A DNA stretch of 34,461 bases from Aquificota bacterium (GTDB lineage Bacteria; Thermosulfidibacterota; Thermosulfidibacteria; Thermosulfidibacterales; B14-G1): NCBI GenBank assembly GCA_015486015.1, contig WFSL01000025.1, positions 1-34,461 of the forward strand. The letters are read 5' to 3'. The notes beneath the pieces were generated by a model. That model made no database searches. It saw only the letters and a list, made by a program, of their open reading frames with translations, and was not told the origin of the DNA. The translations under genes were made by a program, and so were the position numbers. Shown piece after piece: positions 1 to 8,507 of this stretch (positions within the stretch are counted from its first letter, which is position 1; the number at the start of each line of letters is the position of its first letter).

Positions 1-2
1 AG

Positions 3-1156
3 TATGATGAGCTTAAACCAAGACTTGATAATTTAGATGCAGCCGAGCTTAATTTAAAAAAAGACAAGTAGAATGGGAGAGAAAAGTCCAGCTTGATGTC
101 GAAGCCATTAATACTTTAGCAAAAGAAAAATCTCAAGGGTTTCCTTGGCTGGCACAAACTTACGCTGATTACTTTTATCTCGAAGATCTAAAGAGGGCTA
201 GTTATCTTCAACACAAGTCTCACCCTGCCAAGAAAGCTGCTGAGCATGTCAGAGAAATAGCCACCAAACGAAGAATCGCTGAGAAGCTTTATAGGATTAT
301 GAGGTACCAATTAGAGTATTACGAGAATTTGTTTCCTTGGTTGATAGATTTCAAAGGTGAAGATATTGATAACCTCATTACACAAATACTAGAGAAAAGG
401 AAGAAGGGCAAAGATTATTTCGAGGAACCAGGTGACCCAGCGAAGAAATGGTTAACTGCAGCGGAATATGACAAACTTCCAAGAGTTGAGAAATACCAAC
501 TAGCTCTCGATCGCTATCGGAAAAAGAAGAAATCGCCGTGGGAACTTGGTAGGGATTATGAACGATACATCGGCTACTTGTATGAAAAAGATGGTTTTAG
601 GGTCTATTATCAAGGAATTATTGAAGGATTAAAGGACCTTGGAAGGGATCTAATTTGCGTTAAAGTCAATAAAATTGAAATTGTCCAATGTAAATATTGG
701 TCGCAAGATAAAACGATCCATGAGAAGCATATAAATCAATTATTTGGCACTACAGTGATGTATTGGGTTCAATCGCACAGAGTTAAAAATCTGCAAATGG
801 GGTTGTTTCCCCAGATTTTGAAACAAGGTGGTATTACACCATGTTTTATTACATCTACAAAACTTTCTGATACAGCAAAACAATTTTCAGAAGCGTTAGG
901 CATCAAGATTATAGAAAATTTCCCACTTCAGCCATACCCCCCTATTAAGTGTAATGTTTCTAGACGGACTGGTGAAAAAATTTATCATCTTCCTTTCGAT
1001 CAACAATATGAAAGAAATGAATGTTATGTTTGGACAGTGAAAGAAGCAGAAGCGCTTGGATTTCGCCGTGCGTTTCGATGGAAAGGTAAATCGCCAGAAT
1101 GGGTTGGAGATGCCTTCAAAAATATTCAGCCCGAAACAGCATCTATCACAGCATAG
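3..1156 (+). pseudogene. Mrr-like PD-(D/E)XK nuclease gene, partial, with apparent -1 frameshift
   Basis: This gene enters from the left edge. A first frame is open from position 3 and stops at TAG 69-71. A second frame is open from 53 to the stop at 1154-1156, with no good start codon before the ATG at 299. The two join naturally if one base is re-read, or one A is missing, at the A-run 56-62. The joined product has a charged, probably helical N-terminus. After the ATG at 299 comes a nuclease core at about residues 82-155 of the 285-residue downstream frame: a conserved Glu in YERYIGYLYEKDGF, then GRDL, then VQCKYW. That order fits the E...D...QxK pattern of Mrr-type restriction endonucleases. 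The C-terminus carries a GEKIYHLP...EAEALGFRRA motif, as in the small domain often attached to secreted or phage-like nucleases (sunset-type). Its base composition is A+T-rich, unlike the rest of the window, and no methylase is visible. It could be a pseudogene, a sequencing error in a homopolymer, or a gene using programmed frameshifting. The nuclease assignment is fairly secure; biological role and intactness are not. Confidence 0.6.
53..59 (+). other. T-TTA-AAA slippery heptamer at the frame junction
   Basis: The upstream frame reads TTA AAA at 54-59 preceded by T at 53, which is the X-XXY-YYZ pattern of -1 ribosomal frameshift sites. It continues into an A-run ending at 62. A one-base backward slip here moves ribosomes from the frame ending at 71 into the frame that runs to 1156. 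A homopolymer sequencing error or an ordinary indel would look identical. I did not identify a stimulatory stem-loop or an internal Shine-Dalgarno sequence. Confidence 0.4.
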
Positions 1157-1163
1157 AAGATTC

Positions 1164-1209
1164 GTCCGCCAGAGGCGGACTCGCTCAAATTTTTGCTTCG
1201 CAAAAATTT
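1164..1209. repeat. Tandem perfect hairpins after the nuclease gene
   Basis: The first hairpin pairs GTCCGCC (1164-1170) with GGCGGAC (1174-1180) across a 3-base loop. The second pairs AAATTTTTGC (1187-1196) with GCAAAAATTT (1200-1209) across TTC. They sit 8 bases past the stop codon of the nuclease gene. Neither is a textbook intrinsic terminator: the G+C-rich stem has no T-run after it, and the second stem is mostly A/T. A transcript-end structure or a small dispersed palindromic repeat are both possible. Confidence 0.6.
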
Positions 1210-1250
1210 CTTTTATGCTGAGAACGTCAGCCGCCGTTTTGTCTTTTTGA

Positions 1251-1442
1251 GGAGGAATTGCTGTAACGGATGAACTGAAGTCCCTAACGAAAGACTTTGA
1301 TGCGGCTTTTTTCAGATATGCACACCTCACTGGAGCGCTTGAATTATATATAATTGTCAAAAAATCAGTTATTATGAGCACTTTTAATATTCTACAATTC
1401 GAGAAATTTTATGTCTATAAAGTCTTAATGGGCTTCAAATAA
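1251..1442 (+). other. Possible short coding remnant, about 60 residues
   Basis: An open frame runs from just after a TGA at 1248-1250 to TAA at 1440-1442. It begins GGIAVTDELKSLTKDFDAAF and contains a plausible amphipathic helix. A strong GGAGG lies at 1251-1255, but no ATG, GTG or TTG follows it in this frame at useful distance; only an ATT at 1257 or an internal ATG at 1371 is available. It may be a decayed gene, a gene with a rare ATT start, or chance. I do not recognise the product. Confidence 0.2.
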
Positions 1443-1513
1443 TCTGTTAGAAATATGTTAGAAATTTTAATTTTGAGATTTGATTTATGGTTTGTAAGTT
1501 ATTGATTTTCTAG

Positions 1514-1587
<74 letters not shown>

Positions 1588-1598
1588 ATGGATATCTA

Positions 1599-1627
1599 TT
1601 CATAACCCCCTCCAAGGGGCAAGTCAA
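1599..1627 (-). promoter_or_regulatory. Probable promoter of tRNA-Arg
   Basis: On the minus strand a TTGACT -35 box (1622-1627) is followed after 17 bases by a TATGAA -10 box (1599-1604). This would start transcription a few bases before the tRNA 5' end at 1587. The boxes match the sigma-70 consensus 5 of 6 and 4 of 6. Confidence 0.55.
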
Positions 1628-1648
1628 CGGGGACTCAAAACCAGTACC

Positions 1649-1677
1649 TTGATTTCATCCTTCTCCCTCTGTATCTT
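1649..1677 (+). promoter_or_regulatory. Probable promoter of tRNA-Ser
   Basis: TTGATT (1649-1654) and TATCTT (1672-1677) are separated by 17 bases and end 15 bases before the tRNA. Each box matches the sigma-70 consensus at 4 of 6 positions. Spacing and location are good; box quality is moderate. Confidence 0.4.
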
Positions 1678-1692
1678 GATGACTACATTCGC

Positions 1693-1783
<91 letters not shown>

Positions 1784-2060
1784 AGAGATGCTCGAAAGAG
1801 CCCAACCTTATCCTCTCATGCAGCGTACAGCCACTTTCTGGCACACCCTGGTGCGTCAAGACCACTTGGCCAGGTTACAATTAAAGCGATACGCCTATTG
1901 AAGGATGAGGTTGCAAATGATCCCATTTGGTTTAGAAAGGGTAAGGAAAGCATGGAGAAGGGAGTTTGGGAAACAACTGTCCCAGAGGCCCGATCCTTTG
2001 GATGAGAGCCTGCATTGGGGATAGAGGTGTGATATCGAATGTGAAAGAAGGGGGTTGCAG

Positions 2061-3017
2061 ATGGGAGGATTTCAATATCTTTTTGGCCCTGTGCCTTCCA
2101 GGAGATTAGGCCTTTCCTTGGGCGTGGATCTGGTCCCATATAAGGTGTGCTCCTATGATTGTATATACTGCGAGGTGGGGGCTACCACCATCAAGACAGT
2201 AGAGCGCAAGGAATATGTGCCCCTGGATAAGGTCAAGGAAGAGTTGGAGGCATTCCTAACATCCAAAGGGGAAGCGGACTTTATCACCTTTTCAGGTTTT
2301 GGAGAACCGATGCTTCACAGCAGAATAGGCGAACTTATTGCATGGATTAAGAAGAGGAGCACTTTCCCAGTGGCTGTGCTCACAAATGGATCCTTGTTGA
2401 AAGATCCAAAGGCCAGGGACGATCTAATGATGGCCGATGTTGTGCTGCCATCATTAGATGCAGGAACCGAAAGGGTATTCAAGATCATCAATAGGCCACA
2501 TGTATCTATCTCCTTGGAAGGCTTAGTGGAAGGACTGGAGATATTTACAAAGGAGTTTCCTGGGGAGGTCTGGCTGGAAGTGCTCCTGGTGAAAGGGATC
2601 AACGATACCGCAGAGGAGCTAAAAGCCTTAGCAGAACTTATAAAGAGAATCTCTCCACATAGGGTCCAGCTCAACACTGTGGTGAGACCCCCTGCCCACG
2701 GGGGTAAGCCCTTAACCAAAGAAGAGATGGAAAGTATCCTCCCGCTGCTTGGCCCTAAAGCCGAGGTGGTAGTGTATCCCACGAAGAAGAAGGCCAAAAA
2801 AAGGGAAGGCCTCGAGGAGGCTATTGTAGGGACGGTAGCCCGAAGACCCTGCTCCAGAGAGGACATTGCAAAGGTACTGGGCCTCAATCCCATGGAGGTG
2901 ACCAAGTACCTGGGTCAGTTGTTAGAGGAGGGAAGATTAGAGCTGGTGAGGCACGGAGGGCAGATCTTTTACAAAAAAAGGCCTTTAACGAGGAATGGGC
3001 AGAAAAACAGCTCATAG
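2061..3017 (+). CDS. Radical SAM Fe-S protein, TYW1-like (COG0731 type), with C-terminal winged helix
   Basis: The protein is 318 residues and begins GGFQYLFGPVPSRRLG, a signature of COG0731 radical SAM proteins, which are distant relatives of the archaeal wyosine enzyme TYW1. The 4Fe-4S cluster motif is visible as CSYDCIYC (CX3CX2C) near residue 31. A glycine-rich SAM-binding segment, FSGFGEP, follows near residue 75. The last 60 residues (KREGLEEAI onward) look like a winged-helix domain. I chose ATG 2061 because a GGGGG ribosome-binding sequence ends 6 bases before it; a TTG at 2055 is also in frame. It overlaps tilS by 23 bases and heads the operon. Bacterial members lack a well-established reaction, so a tRNA-related role is only an inference, encouraged by the tilS neighbour. 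Confidence 0.85.
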   Translation: MGGFQYLFGPVPSRRLGLSLGVDLVPYKVCSYDCIYCEVGATTIKTVERKEYVPLDKVKEELEAFLTSKGEADFITFSGFGEPMLHSRIGELIAWIKKRSTFPVAVLTNGSLLKDPKARDDLMMADVVLPSLDAGTERVFKIINRPHVSISLEGLVEGLEIFTKEFPGEVWLEVLLVKGINDTAEELKALAELIKRISPHRVQLNTVVRPPAHGGKPLTKEEMESILPLLGPKAEVVVYPTKKKAKKREGLEEAIVGTVARRPCSREDIAKVLGLNPMEVTKYLGQLLEEGRLELVRHGGQIFYKKRPLTRNGQKNSS

Positions 3018-4380
3018 TGACTTCTTAAGGAAGGTCAGGGATACCATAGAGAAATACGGTCTCCTTGAAAAGGGAGATGGTGTATTAGTTGGTCTGTCAG
3101 GGGGCCAGGATTCAGTGGCCCTATGCCACGTCCTGCTACAACTGGCCCCCTCCCTGTCCCTACGGATAGAGGCAGCCCATTTTAACCATGGGATCCGCGG
3201 CGCCGAAGGTGACAGAGACCAAGCCTTTGTAGAAGAGCTCTGCAGAAATTGGGGGATCCATCTGGAAACAGGGAGGGGCGATGTCCCAGCCCTGGCTGCA
3301 AAGAGGGGCAGAGGCATTGAAGAGGCTGCCAGAGAGGCTCGATACGCCTTCCTCAAAGGGGTCTTGGTGAGCCGTGGGCTGCGTGGGCTTGCCCTGGCAC
3401 ATACCCTTTCAGACGCTGTTGAGACCTTCCTTATGCGCCTCATCAAAGGGGCAAGCCCATATGGTTTGAGAGGTATCCTACCCAAAAGAGGCGAAGTGAT
3501 CCGCCCCTTAGTAGAGGTCACCAGAGAAGAGGTCCAGATATATTGTGAGGCCCAAGGACTACCCTATGTGGAGGACTCGTCTAACTGCGATGTGAGCCAT
3601 TTCAGGAATTGGGTGCGCTGGCGCCTTCTGCCTCTACTTAAAGAAAGGAACCCAAAGGTAGAAGAGGCACTTGCTCGATTCATGGAGATCTTGAAGGAGG
3701 AAAACCAGGTCTTAGAAGAGGAGGCCCTCAGTATACTGAAGAACATGCCCCTCGAAGAAGATGGCATGCCAAAGGCCTCCCTGGGTCACCTGCCTCCAGG
3801 ACTCCGGAGACGGGTACTGTTGGATTTTATCCATGGGATGGGTGGCGATGCCTATTGGGGTCACCTCAAGGGCCTGGAGAGGCTCGTTGAGGGTCAAGGA
3901 GCAAAAGAGATACACCTGCCTGGGGGGCTGAAGGCCATTAGGGAAGGAGAACACATCAGATTTACCAGGTCCAATGCTGATGTACGCAGATGTGAGGCAG
4001 AAGAGGTATTGGTGTTCTGCCCCGGCCTATATGCGATAGGCGATTACCTCTTCAGCTTCGTCGAGCTGGGGGCAAGTGGAGGGGTAGTGGCCAGGACCCC
4101 ATGGTCCCTCCTCTTAGACCAAGATAAGGTGGAATTCCCTCTCATCATCAGGTATAAGAGGCCCGGGGATAAGATGTTTATTCAGAAGGTAGGACACAGG
4201 AAACTCCAAGACATCTTCGTGGATGCCAAGGTTCCTGGAAGGGAAAGGCAGAGAAGGCCCGTGCTGGCAGAGTGCAAAGGCAGGGTAATCTGGATACCAG
4301 GGTTGCGCTGGGATGCAAGGATAGTAGCTAATGGTGGAACCCGCCGGTTCCTCCTGGTAACGGTGAAGGGGGTCATATGA
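2995..4380 (+). CDS. tilS: tRNA(Ile)-lysidine synthetase
   Basis: TilS attaches lysine to C34 of the CAT-anticodon tRNA-Ile using ATP, so that the tRNA reads ATA. The 461-residue protein has the PP-loop ATP-pyrophosphatase motif SGGQDS at residues 35-40, the HFNHGIRG motif near 62-69, and a C-terminal TilS domain (about 375-460) with the conserved RPGDK segment. The length fits the full two-domain form. The ATG lies inside the end of the radical SAM gene, and the stop is one base before the hpt start, so translation is probably coupled. One departure from the family norm is AHTLSDAVET where HHxDDQAET is usual. Confidence 0.93.
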   Translation: MGRKTAHSDFLRKVRDTIEKYGLLEKGDGVLVGLSGGQDSVALCHVLLQLAPSLSLRIEAAHFNHGIRGAEGDRDQAFVEELCRNWGIHLETGRGDVPALAAKRGRGIEEAAREARYAFLKGVLVSRGLRGLALAHTLSDAVETFLMRLIKGASPYGLRGILPKRGEVIRPLVEVTREEVQIYCEAQGLPYVEDSSNCDVSHFRNWVRWRLLPLLKERNPKVEEALARFMEILKEENQVLEEEALSILKNMPLEEDGMPKASLGHLPPGLRRRVLLDFIHGMGGDAYWGHLKGLERLVEGQGAKEIHLPGGLKAIREGEHIRFTRSNADVRRCEAEEVLVFCPGLYAIGDYLFSFVELGASGGVVARTPWSLLLDQDKVEFPLIIRYKRPGDKMFIQKVGHRKLQDIFVDAKVPGRERQRRPVLAECKGRVIWIPGLRWDARIVANGGTRRFLLVTVKGVI

Positions 4381-4381
4381 A

Positions 4382-4894
4382 ATGGGAAAAATACTATATA
4401 CCGACCATCTGGTGAGGGAAAAGGTAAAGGAGCTGGCGCAGCAGATCACTGAGAGGTACAGGGGGGAAAGGCTCTTGGTGATCGGGGTATTGAAAGGGGC
4501 ATGGATCTTTATGGCAGATCTCGTGAGGTTTATGGATATGGAGCTCTTCTGCGATTTTGTGAGAGTAGCATCCTATGGAAAGGGGACAGAAAGTACAGGA
4601 GAGGTGTGTCTCCTCTACTGGCCTGACCTGGACTTCAGGGGAGAAAGGGTCCTGGTGGTGGACGATATCGCCGATACAGGGTTGACTTTAAAGTTCCTGA
4701 GGAAGAAATTCTTGAATGAAGGGGCAAAGAGTGTAGAGTTTTGCGTGCTGCTGGATAAACCTTCCAGAAGAAAAGTGGATTTCATTCCCGACTATGTGGG
4801 CTTCACCATTCCTGACCGGTTTGTAGTGGGATATGGGATGGACTTCAATGAACAATATAGGAATCTGCCCAATATTGAAATATACGAGGGATAG
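4382..4894 (+). CDS. hpt: Hypoxanthine phosphoribosyltransferase
   Basis: This 170-residue purine salvage enzyme converts hypoxanthine or guanine plus PRPP to IMP or GMP. The PRPP-binding motif is VLVVDDIADTGLTL near residues 90-103, and GVLKGAWIFMADL near 35-47 is the PPi-binding loop region. The C-terminal FTIPDRFVVGYGMDFNEQYR segment carries the base-binding loop. It sits between tilS and ftsH, the order common in many bacteria, with one base separating it from the tilS stop. The usual VEDIIDTGLT reads VDDIADTGLT, a conservative change. Confidence 0.93.
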   Translation: MGKILYTDHLVREKVKELAQQITERYRGERLLVIGVLKGAWIFMADLVRFMDMELFCDFVRVASYGKGTESTGEVCLLYWPDLDFRGERVLVVDDIADTGLTLKFLRKKFLNEGAKSVEFCVLLDKPSRRKVDFIPDYVGFTIPDRFVVGYGMDFNEQYRNLPNIEIYEG

Positions 4895-4903
4895 GAGGAT
4901 GCA

Positions 4904-6892
4904 TTGAGAAGATCGGCTCCCCCGAATATGCCGCCGCATATGCGAAACTTCACCAGAAACATCCTTATGTGGATTCTTGTAGCCATTGTGATGATAGTAG
5001 CCTTCAATCTCTTTAATGCTCCCCATCAGGTAGTAGAAGAGGTGAGTTATTCCCAGTTTCTTGATCTGCTGGAGAGAAATGCAATCAAGAGCACTGTAAT
5101 AGGGGAGCATGCCCTCACCGCAGAGGTAAATAGGAAGCTTTTCAGGGAGTATCGGAAGGAGATGGGTATTAAGAAAACCACCCTTCCGTTTTGGAGAAGG
5201 GCCTTAGGAGAAGAACAAGCAAGGAGAGGCCCACCTCCGGCTACAGTGAGGATAAAGGTGAATATCCCTTCTGACTATGGAGACCTTATCAAGAAGCTAA
5301 GAGAGCACCACGTGGGGATTTATGTGAAGCCCCCAGAGAAGACCCCCTGGTATGTAAGCATACTGGGATCCTGGCTGCCGTTCATCCTTCTTATAGCCAT
5401 CTGGATATTCTTCATGCGCCAGATGCAGGTGGGGGGCGGAAAGGCCCTCTCCTTTGGGAAGAGTAAGGCCAGGTTGATGTCGGATCAGGGTAAGAAGGTG
5501 ACATTTGCAGATGTGGCTGGCATCGAGGAGGCCAAGGAAGAGGTACAAGAGATCATTGAATTCCTTAAGGATCCCAAAAAGTTCCAGAAGTTAGGAGGCA
5601 AGATCCCCAAAGGTGTGCTTCTGGTGGGGCCCCCTGGGACAGGGAAGACTCTCCTCGCCAAGGCAATAGCAGGGGAGGCAGGGGTACCTTTCTTCTCTAT
5701 TAGCGGATCGGAGTTTGTGGAGATGTTTGTAGGCGTAGGTGCAGCCAGGGTAAGGGACCTCTTCGACCAGGCAAAGCGCCACGCACCGTGCATCATCTTT
5801 GTGGACGAGATCGACGCCGTGGGGCGCCATCGAGGCGCCGGCCTGGGCGGGGGACACGACGAGAGGGAGCAGACCCTTAATCAGCTCTTGGTAGAGATGG
5901 ACGGTATGGATACAAGTGAAGGCATCATCTTAGTAGCTGCCACCAACCGACCCGACATATTGGATCCTGCCCTCTTACGGCCAGGCCGCTTTGACAGACG
6001 CGTGGTGATCCCCAGACCCGATGTCAAGGGGAGAGAAGAGATCATTAAGGTCCATGTAAAGGGCAAACCCTTAAGCGAGGATGTAGATATCCAAGTGCTT
6101 GCCAAGTCCACGCCCGGTTTTTCCGGGGCTGACCTGGCCAACCTGGTGAATGAGGCCGCTCTCCTTGCGGCCAGGAGAGAGAAGGAACAAATCTCCATGG
6201 ATGACTTTGAGGAAGCGAAGGATAAAATACTCATGGGGGCAGAGAGAAAGAGCATGATTATAAGTGATGAAGAAAAGGAGAACACCGCTTACCATGAGGG
6301 GGGTCATGCACTGGTGGCCAAGCTCATCCCAGGCACAGACCCAGTGCACAAGGTGACCATCATACCCAGAGGATTGGCCTTAGGGGTTACCCAACAGCTT
6401 CCCACAGATGACAGATACACTTACACCAGAGAGCAATTACTGAAGAATATCACCGTACTCTTAGGGGGAAGGGCAGCAGAGGAGGTGGTACTCCACCATC
6501 AGACCACAGGGGCAGCTAACGACTTAGAGAGGGCTACAGAAATTGCCAGAAGGATGGTGTGCCAGTTTGGTATGAGCGAAAGATTGGGGCCCCTTACCTT
6601 TGGGAAGAAGGATGAGATGATCTTCTTAGGGAAAGAACTTGCTACACACAAAGAGTACAGTGAGAGAACGGCTGAAGAGATAGACGAAGAGGTGAGCAGG
6701 ATCGTTAGGGAATGTTACGAAGAGGCAAAGGGACTGCTCACAGCCAATATCGAAGCCTTAAAGGCGCTGGCGAGGGCACTCTTAGAAAAAGAGGTGCTCT
6801 CCTCAAATGAGATAGACGATATCCTATCCCAGTATGAACTGAAGAGGAGCACCCGTTTTGAGGAAGCAAAGGCAAGTGCTGAGGCTGGGTAA
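4904..6892 (+). CDS. ftsH: ATP-dependent zinc metalloprotease FtsH
   Basis: This membrane-bound AAA+ protease degrades misfolded and regulatory proteins. The 662 residues show a first membrane helix (about 19-38), a periplasmic domain, a second helix (about 152-171), Walker A GPPGTGKT (242-249), Walker B ending FVDEID, the second region of homology [20 protein letters not shown], and the zinc site HEGGH near 464. The start is TTG 4904, preceded by AGGAGG at 4893-4898, with a downstream ATG possible. The periplasmic part is about 112 residues against about 70 in E. coli, because of an extra basic segment at roughly residues 73-112. Its last 35 bases overlap folP. Confidence 0.96.
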   Translation: MRRSAPPNMPPHMRNFTRNILMWILVAIVMIVAFNLFNAPHQVVEEVSYSQFLDLLERNAIKSTVIGEHALTAEVNRKLFREYRKEMGIKKTTLPFWRRALGEEQARRGPPPATVRIKVNIPSDYGDLIKKLREHHVGIYVKPPEKTPWYVSILGSWLPFILLIAIWIFFMRQMQVGGGKALSFGKSKARLMSDQGKKVTFADVAGIEEAKEEVQEIIEFLKDPKKFQKLGGKIPKGVLLVGPPGTGKTLLAKAIAGEAGVPFFSISGSEFVEMFVGVGAARVRDLFDQAKRHAPCIIFVDEIDAVGRHRGAGLGGGHDEREQTLNQLLVEMDGMDTSEGIILVAATNRPDILDPALLRPGRFDRRVVIPRPDVKGREEIIKVHVKGKPLSEDVDIQVLAKSTPGFSGADLANLVNEAALLAARREKEQISMDDFEEAKDKILMGAERKSMIISDEEKENTAYHEGGHALVAKLIPGTDPVHKVTIIPRGLALGVTQQLPTDDRYTYTREQLLKNITVLLGGRAAEEVVLHHQTTGAANDLERATEIARRMVCQFGMSERLGPLTFGKKDEMIFLGKELATHKEYSERTAEEIDEEVSRIVRECYEEAKGLLTANIEALKALARALLEKEVLSSNEIDDILSQYELKRSTRFEEAKASAEAG

Positions 6893-7688
6893 ACGGGCCC
6901 TAATCATGGGAATCCTGAACGTGACCCCTGACTCGTTTTCTGATGGAGGGAAGTACGTGGACCTGGATGCAGCCCTGAAACATGCAAGAGAGATGGCAGA
7001 GGAGGGGGCAGACATCATCGATGTAGGGGGTGAATCTACCAGGCCAGGTGCCAACCCTGTGCCATTGGAAGAAGAGATGGAGCGGGTGCTCCCTGTGATA
7101 GAGGCCATTGCAAGAGAGGTGGACGTGCCAATCTCGGTAGACACGTACAAGGCCCCTGTCGCAGAGGCAGCCTTAGAAGCAGGGGCTGTCATGGTGAACG
7201 ATGTCTCGGGTTTGCGCTTCTCCCCTGAGATGGCAGATGTGGTGGCACGGCACAGGGCCTGGGTGGTGGTGATGCATATGCAGGGAACACCAAGGGATAT
7301 GCAAGAGGCACCTTATTACAAGGACGTAGTAGAAGAGATCCATGAATTCTTTCAGGAGCGTATAAGGTTCGCAGAGAAGCACGGTGTGCCAAGGGAGAAA
7401 ATTATCCTGGATCCGGGCATTGGGTTTGGAAAGAGGTTGAAGGACAATCTTGCCTTATTTCAAGGCATCCCACGGTTTCTCTCCTTGGGTTGCCCCATCA
7501 TGGTGGGGCCAAGCCGTAAATCTTTCATAGGCAACATATTAGGTCTGCCTATACAGGAGAGGCTTGAGGGTACCCTGGCAGCCGTGGCTATCGCCGTGTT
7601 TCAGGGAGCACAGGTCATCAGGGTTCACGACGTCAGGCCAGCCAAAAGGGCAGCTGACCTGGCATGGGCTATGAGGAGGAAGATATGA
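6858..7688 (+). CDS. folP: Dihydropteroate synthase
   Basis: FolP joins p-aminobenzoate to the pterin diphosphate in folate synthesis. The 276-residue TIM-barrel protein has the pterin-site motifs [15 protein letters not shown] (about 17-31) and GGESTRPGA (about 57-65), plus [13 protein letters not shown] and GPSRKSFIG further on, all intact. The start taken is TTG 6858, inside the end of ftsH; a GTG at 6876 is also in frame and would leave enough N-terminus. The stop overlaps the cdaA start as ATGA. Confidence 0.95.
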   Translation: MRKQRQVLRLGKRALIMGILNVTPDSFSDGGKYVDLDAALKHAREMAEEGADIIDVGGESTRPGANPVPLEEEMERVLPVIEAIAREVDVPISVDTYKAPVAEAALEAGAVMVNDVSGLRFSPEMADVVARHRAWVVVMHMQGTPRDMQEAPYYKDVVEEIHEFFQERIRFAEKHGVPREKIILDPGIGFGKRLKDNLALFQGIPRFLSLGCPIMVGPSRKSFIGNILGLPIQERLEGTLAAVAIAVFQGAQVIRVHDVRPAKRAADLAWAMRRKI

Positions 7689-8500
7689 AAGAGATCATAC
7701 CCTATCTAACCAGATCATTCTTATCCATGCGATGGCAGGATGTATTAGACATTCTTGTGGTAGCCTTTATTATTTATCACTTCTTACTTATGCTGAAAGG
7801 GACAAGGGCATTCCGAATGCTAGTAGGTGTGGGGGTCATAGTCTTCATTACCATCCTTTCTCAGTTGTTGAAGCTCCAGGCCCTCAACTGGCTTTTTTCC
7901 AACTTCTGGCAGATGGGAGTCCTCATTCTGGTGATACTCTTCCAGCCCGAATTGAGGAGGGCCCTTGCCCAGATGGGAACCACGCCCTTTTACTTAGGTG
8001 GCACGCTTAAAGAAGAATTGGTGCTAAAGGAGATTGTGGAGGCTGCACACACACTGGCCACCAGGAAGATCGGTGCCCTAATAGTGCTGGAAAGAGAGAT
8101 GGGCCTAAAAAACTACATTGACTCAGGCATAATCATGAGGGCTGAGGTGAGCAAGGAGCTCCTCATCTCCATCTTCCTTCCCTACTCTCCGCTCCATGAC
8201 GGGGCCACCATCGTTAGATACGATAAGATTATGGCAGCTGCTTGCCTCCTCCCTCTGTCCACGGATCCGCGTATCAGCAAGGTCCTTGGAACCAGACATA
8301 GAGCAGCCCTTGGACTCTCCGAGGAAACGGACGCTGTAGTGATTGTGGTCTCGGAAGAGAGCGGGATTATCTCAGTAGCTATAGGAGGTAAGCTTACCAG
8401 GCAATTGGACAAAGAGAGCCTTTACAGGGTGTTGAGTAACCTCTTCCTCAGAGGGGGCAAAAAGGGGAGGCCCGTGTGGGCATTGATGACGCAGGAGTGA
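7685..8500 (+). CDS. cdaA: Membrane diadenylate cyclase CdaA
   Basis: CdaA makes cyclic di-AMP from two ATP. The 271-residue protein has three N-terminal membrane helices (about 18-38, 43-63, 66-86) and a DAC domain with the two signature motifs, DGA at 172-174 and RHR at 204-206. The ATG at 7685 overlaps the folP stop as ATGA and has AGGAGG at 7674-7679; a longer version starting at 7664 is less likely. In many bacteria cdaA is followed by the regulator gene cdaR (ybbR) and glmM. Here the next gene is nadK, and neither partner is visible. No c-di-AMP phosphodiesterase is in the window. Confidence 0.94.
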   Translation: MKEIIPYLTRSFLSMRWQDVLDILVVAFIIYHFLLMLKGTRAFRMLVGVGVIVFITILSQLLKLQALNWLFSNFWQMGVLILVILFQPELRRALAQMGTTPFYLGGTLKEELVLKEIVEAAHTLATRKIGALIVLEREMGLKNYIDSGIIMRAEVSKELLISIFLPYSPLHDGATIVRYDKIMAAACLLPLSTDPRISKVLGTRHRAALGLSEETDAVVIVVSEESGIISVAIGGKLTRQLDKESLYRVLSNLFLRGGKKGRPVWALMTQE

Positions 8501-8507
8501 TGATGAC

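Larger units (their letters stand above)
1157..1513. other. A+T-rich gene-poor stretch between nuclease gene and tRNA-Arg
   Basis: This 357-base stretch has no confident gene. It holds two adjacent hairpins (1164-1180 and 1187-1209), a possible short coding remnant (1251-1442) and a plain A+T-rich tail up to the 3' end of tRNA-Arg. Its composition matches the nuclease gene, not the region beyond the tRNA, so it is probably part of the same acquired segment. Confidence 0.55.

Noticed and set aside
896-1381. 161-residue frame on the minus strand over the nuclease gene end
   Set aside because: It is antisense to the well-supported nuclease C-terminus and crosses both hairpins; composition is Phe/Ser-rich as in shadow frames.
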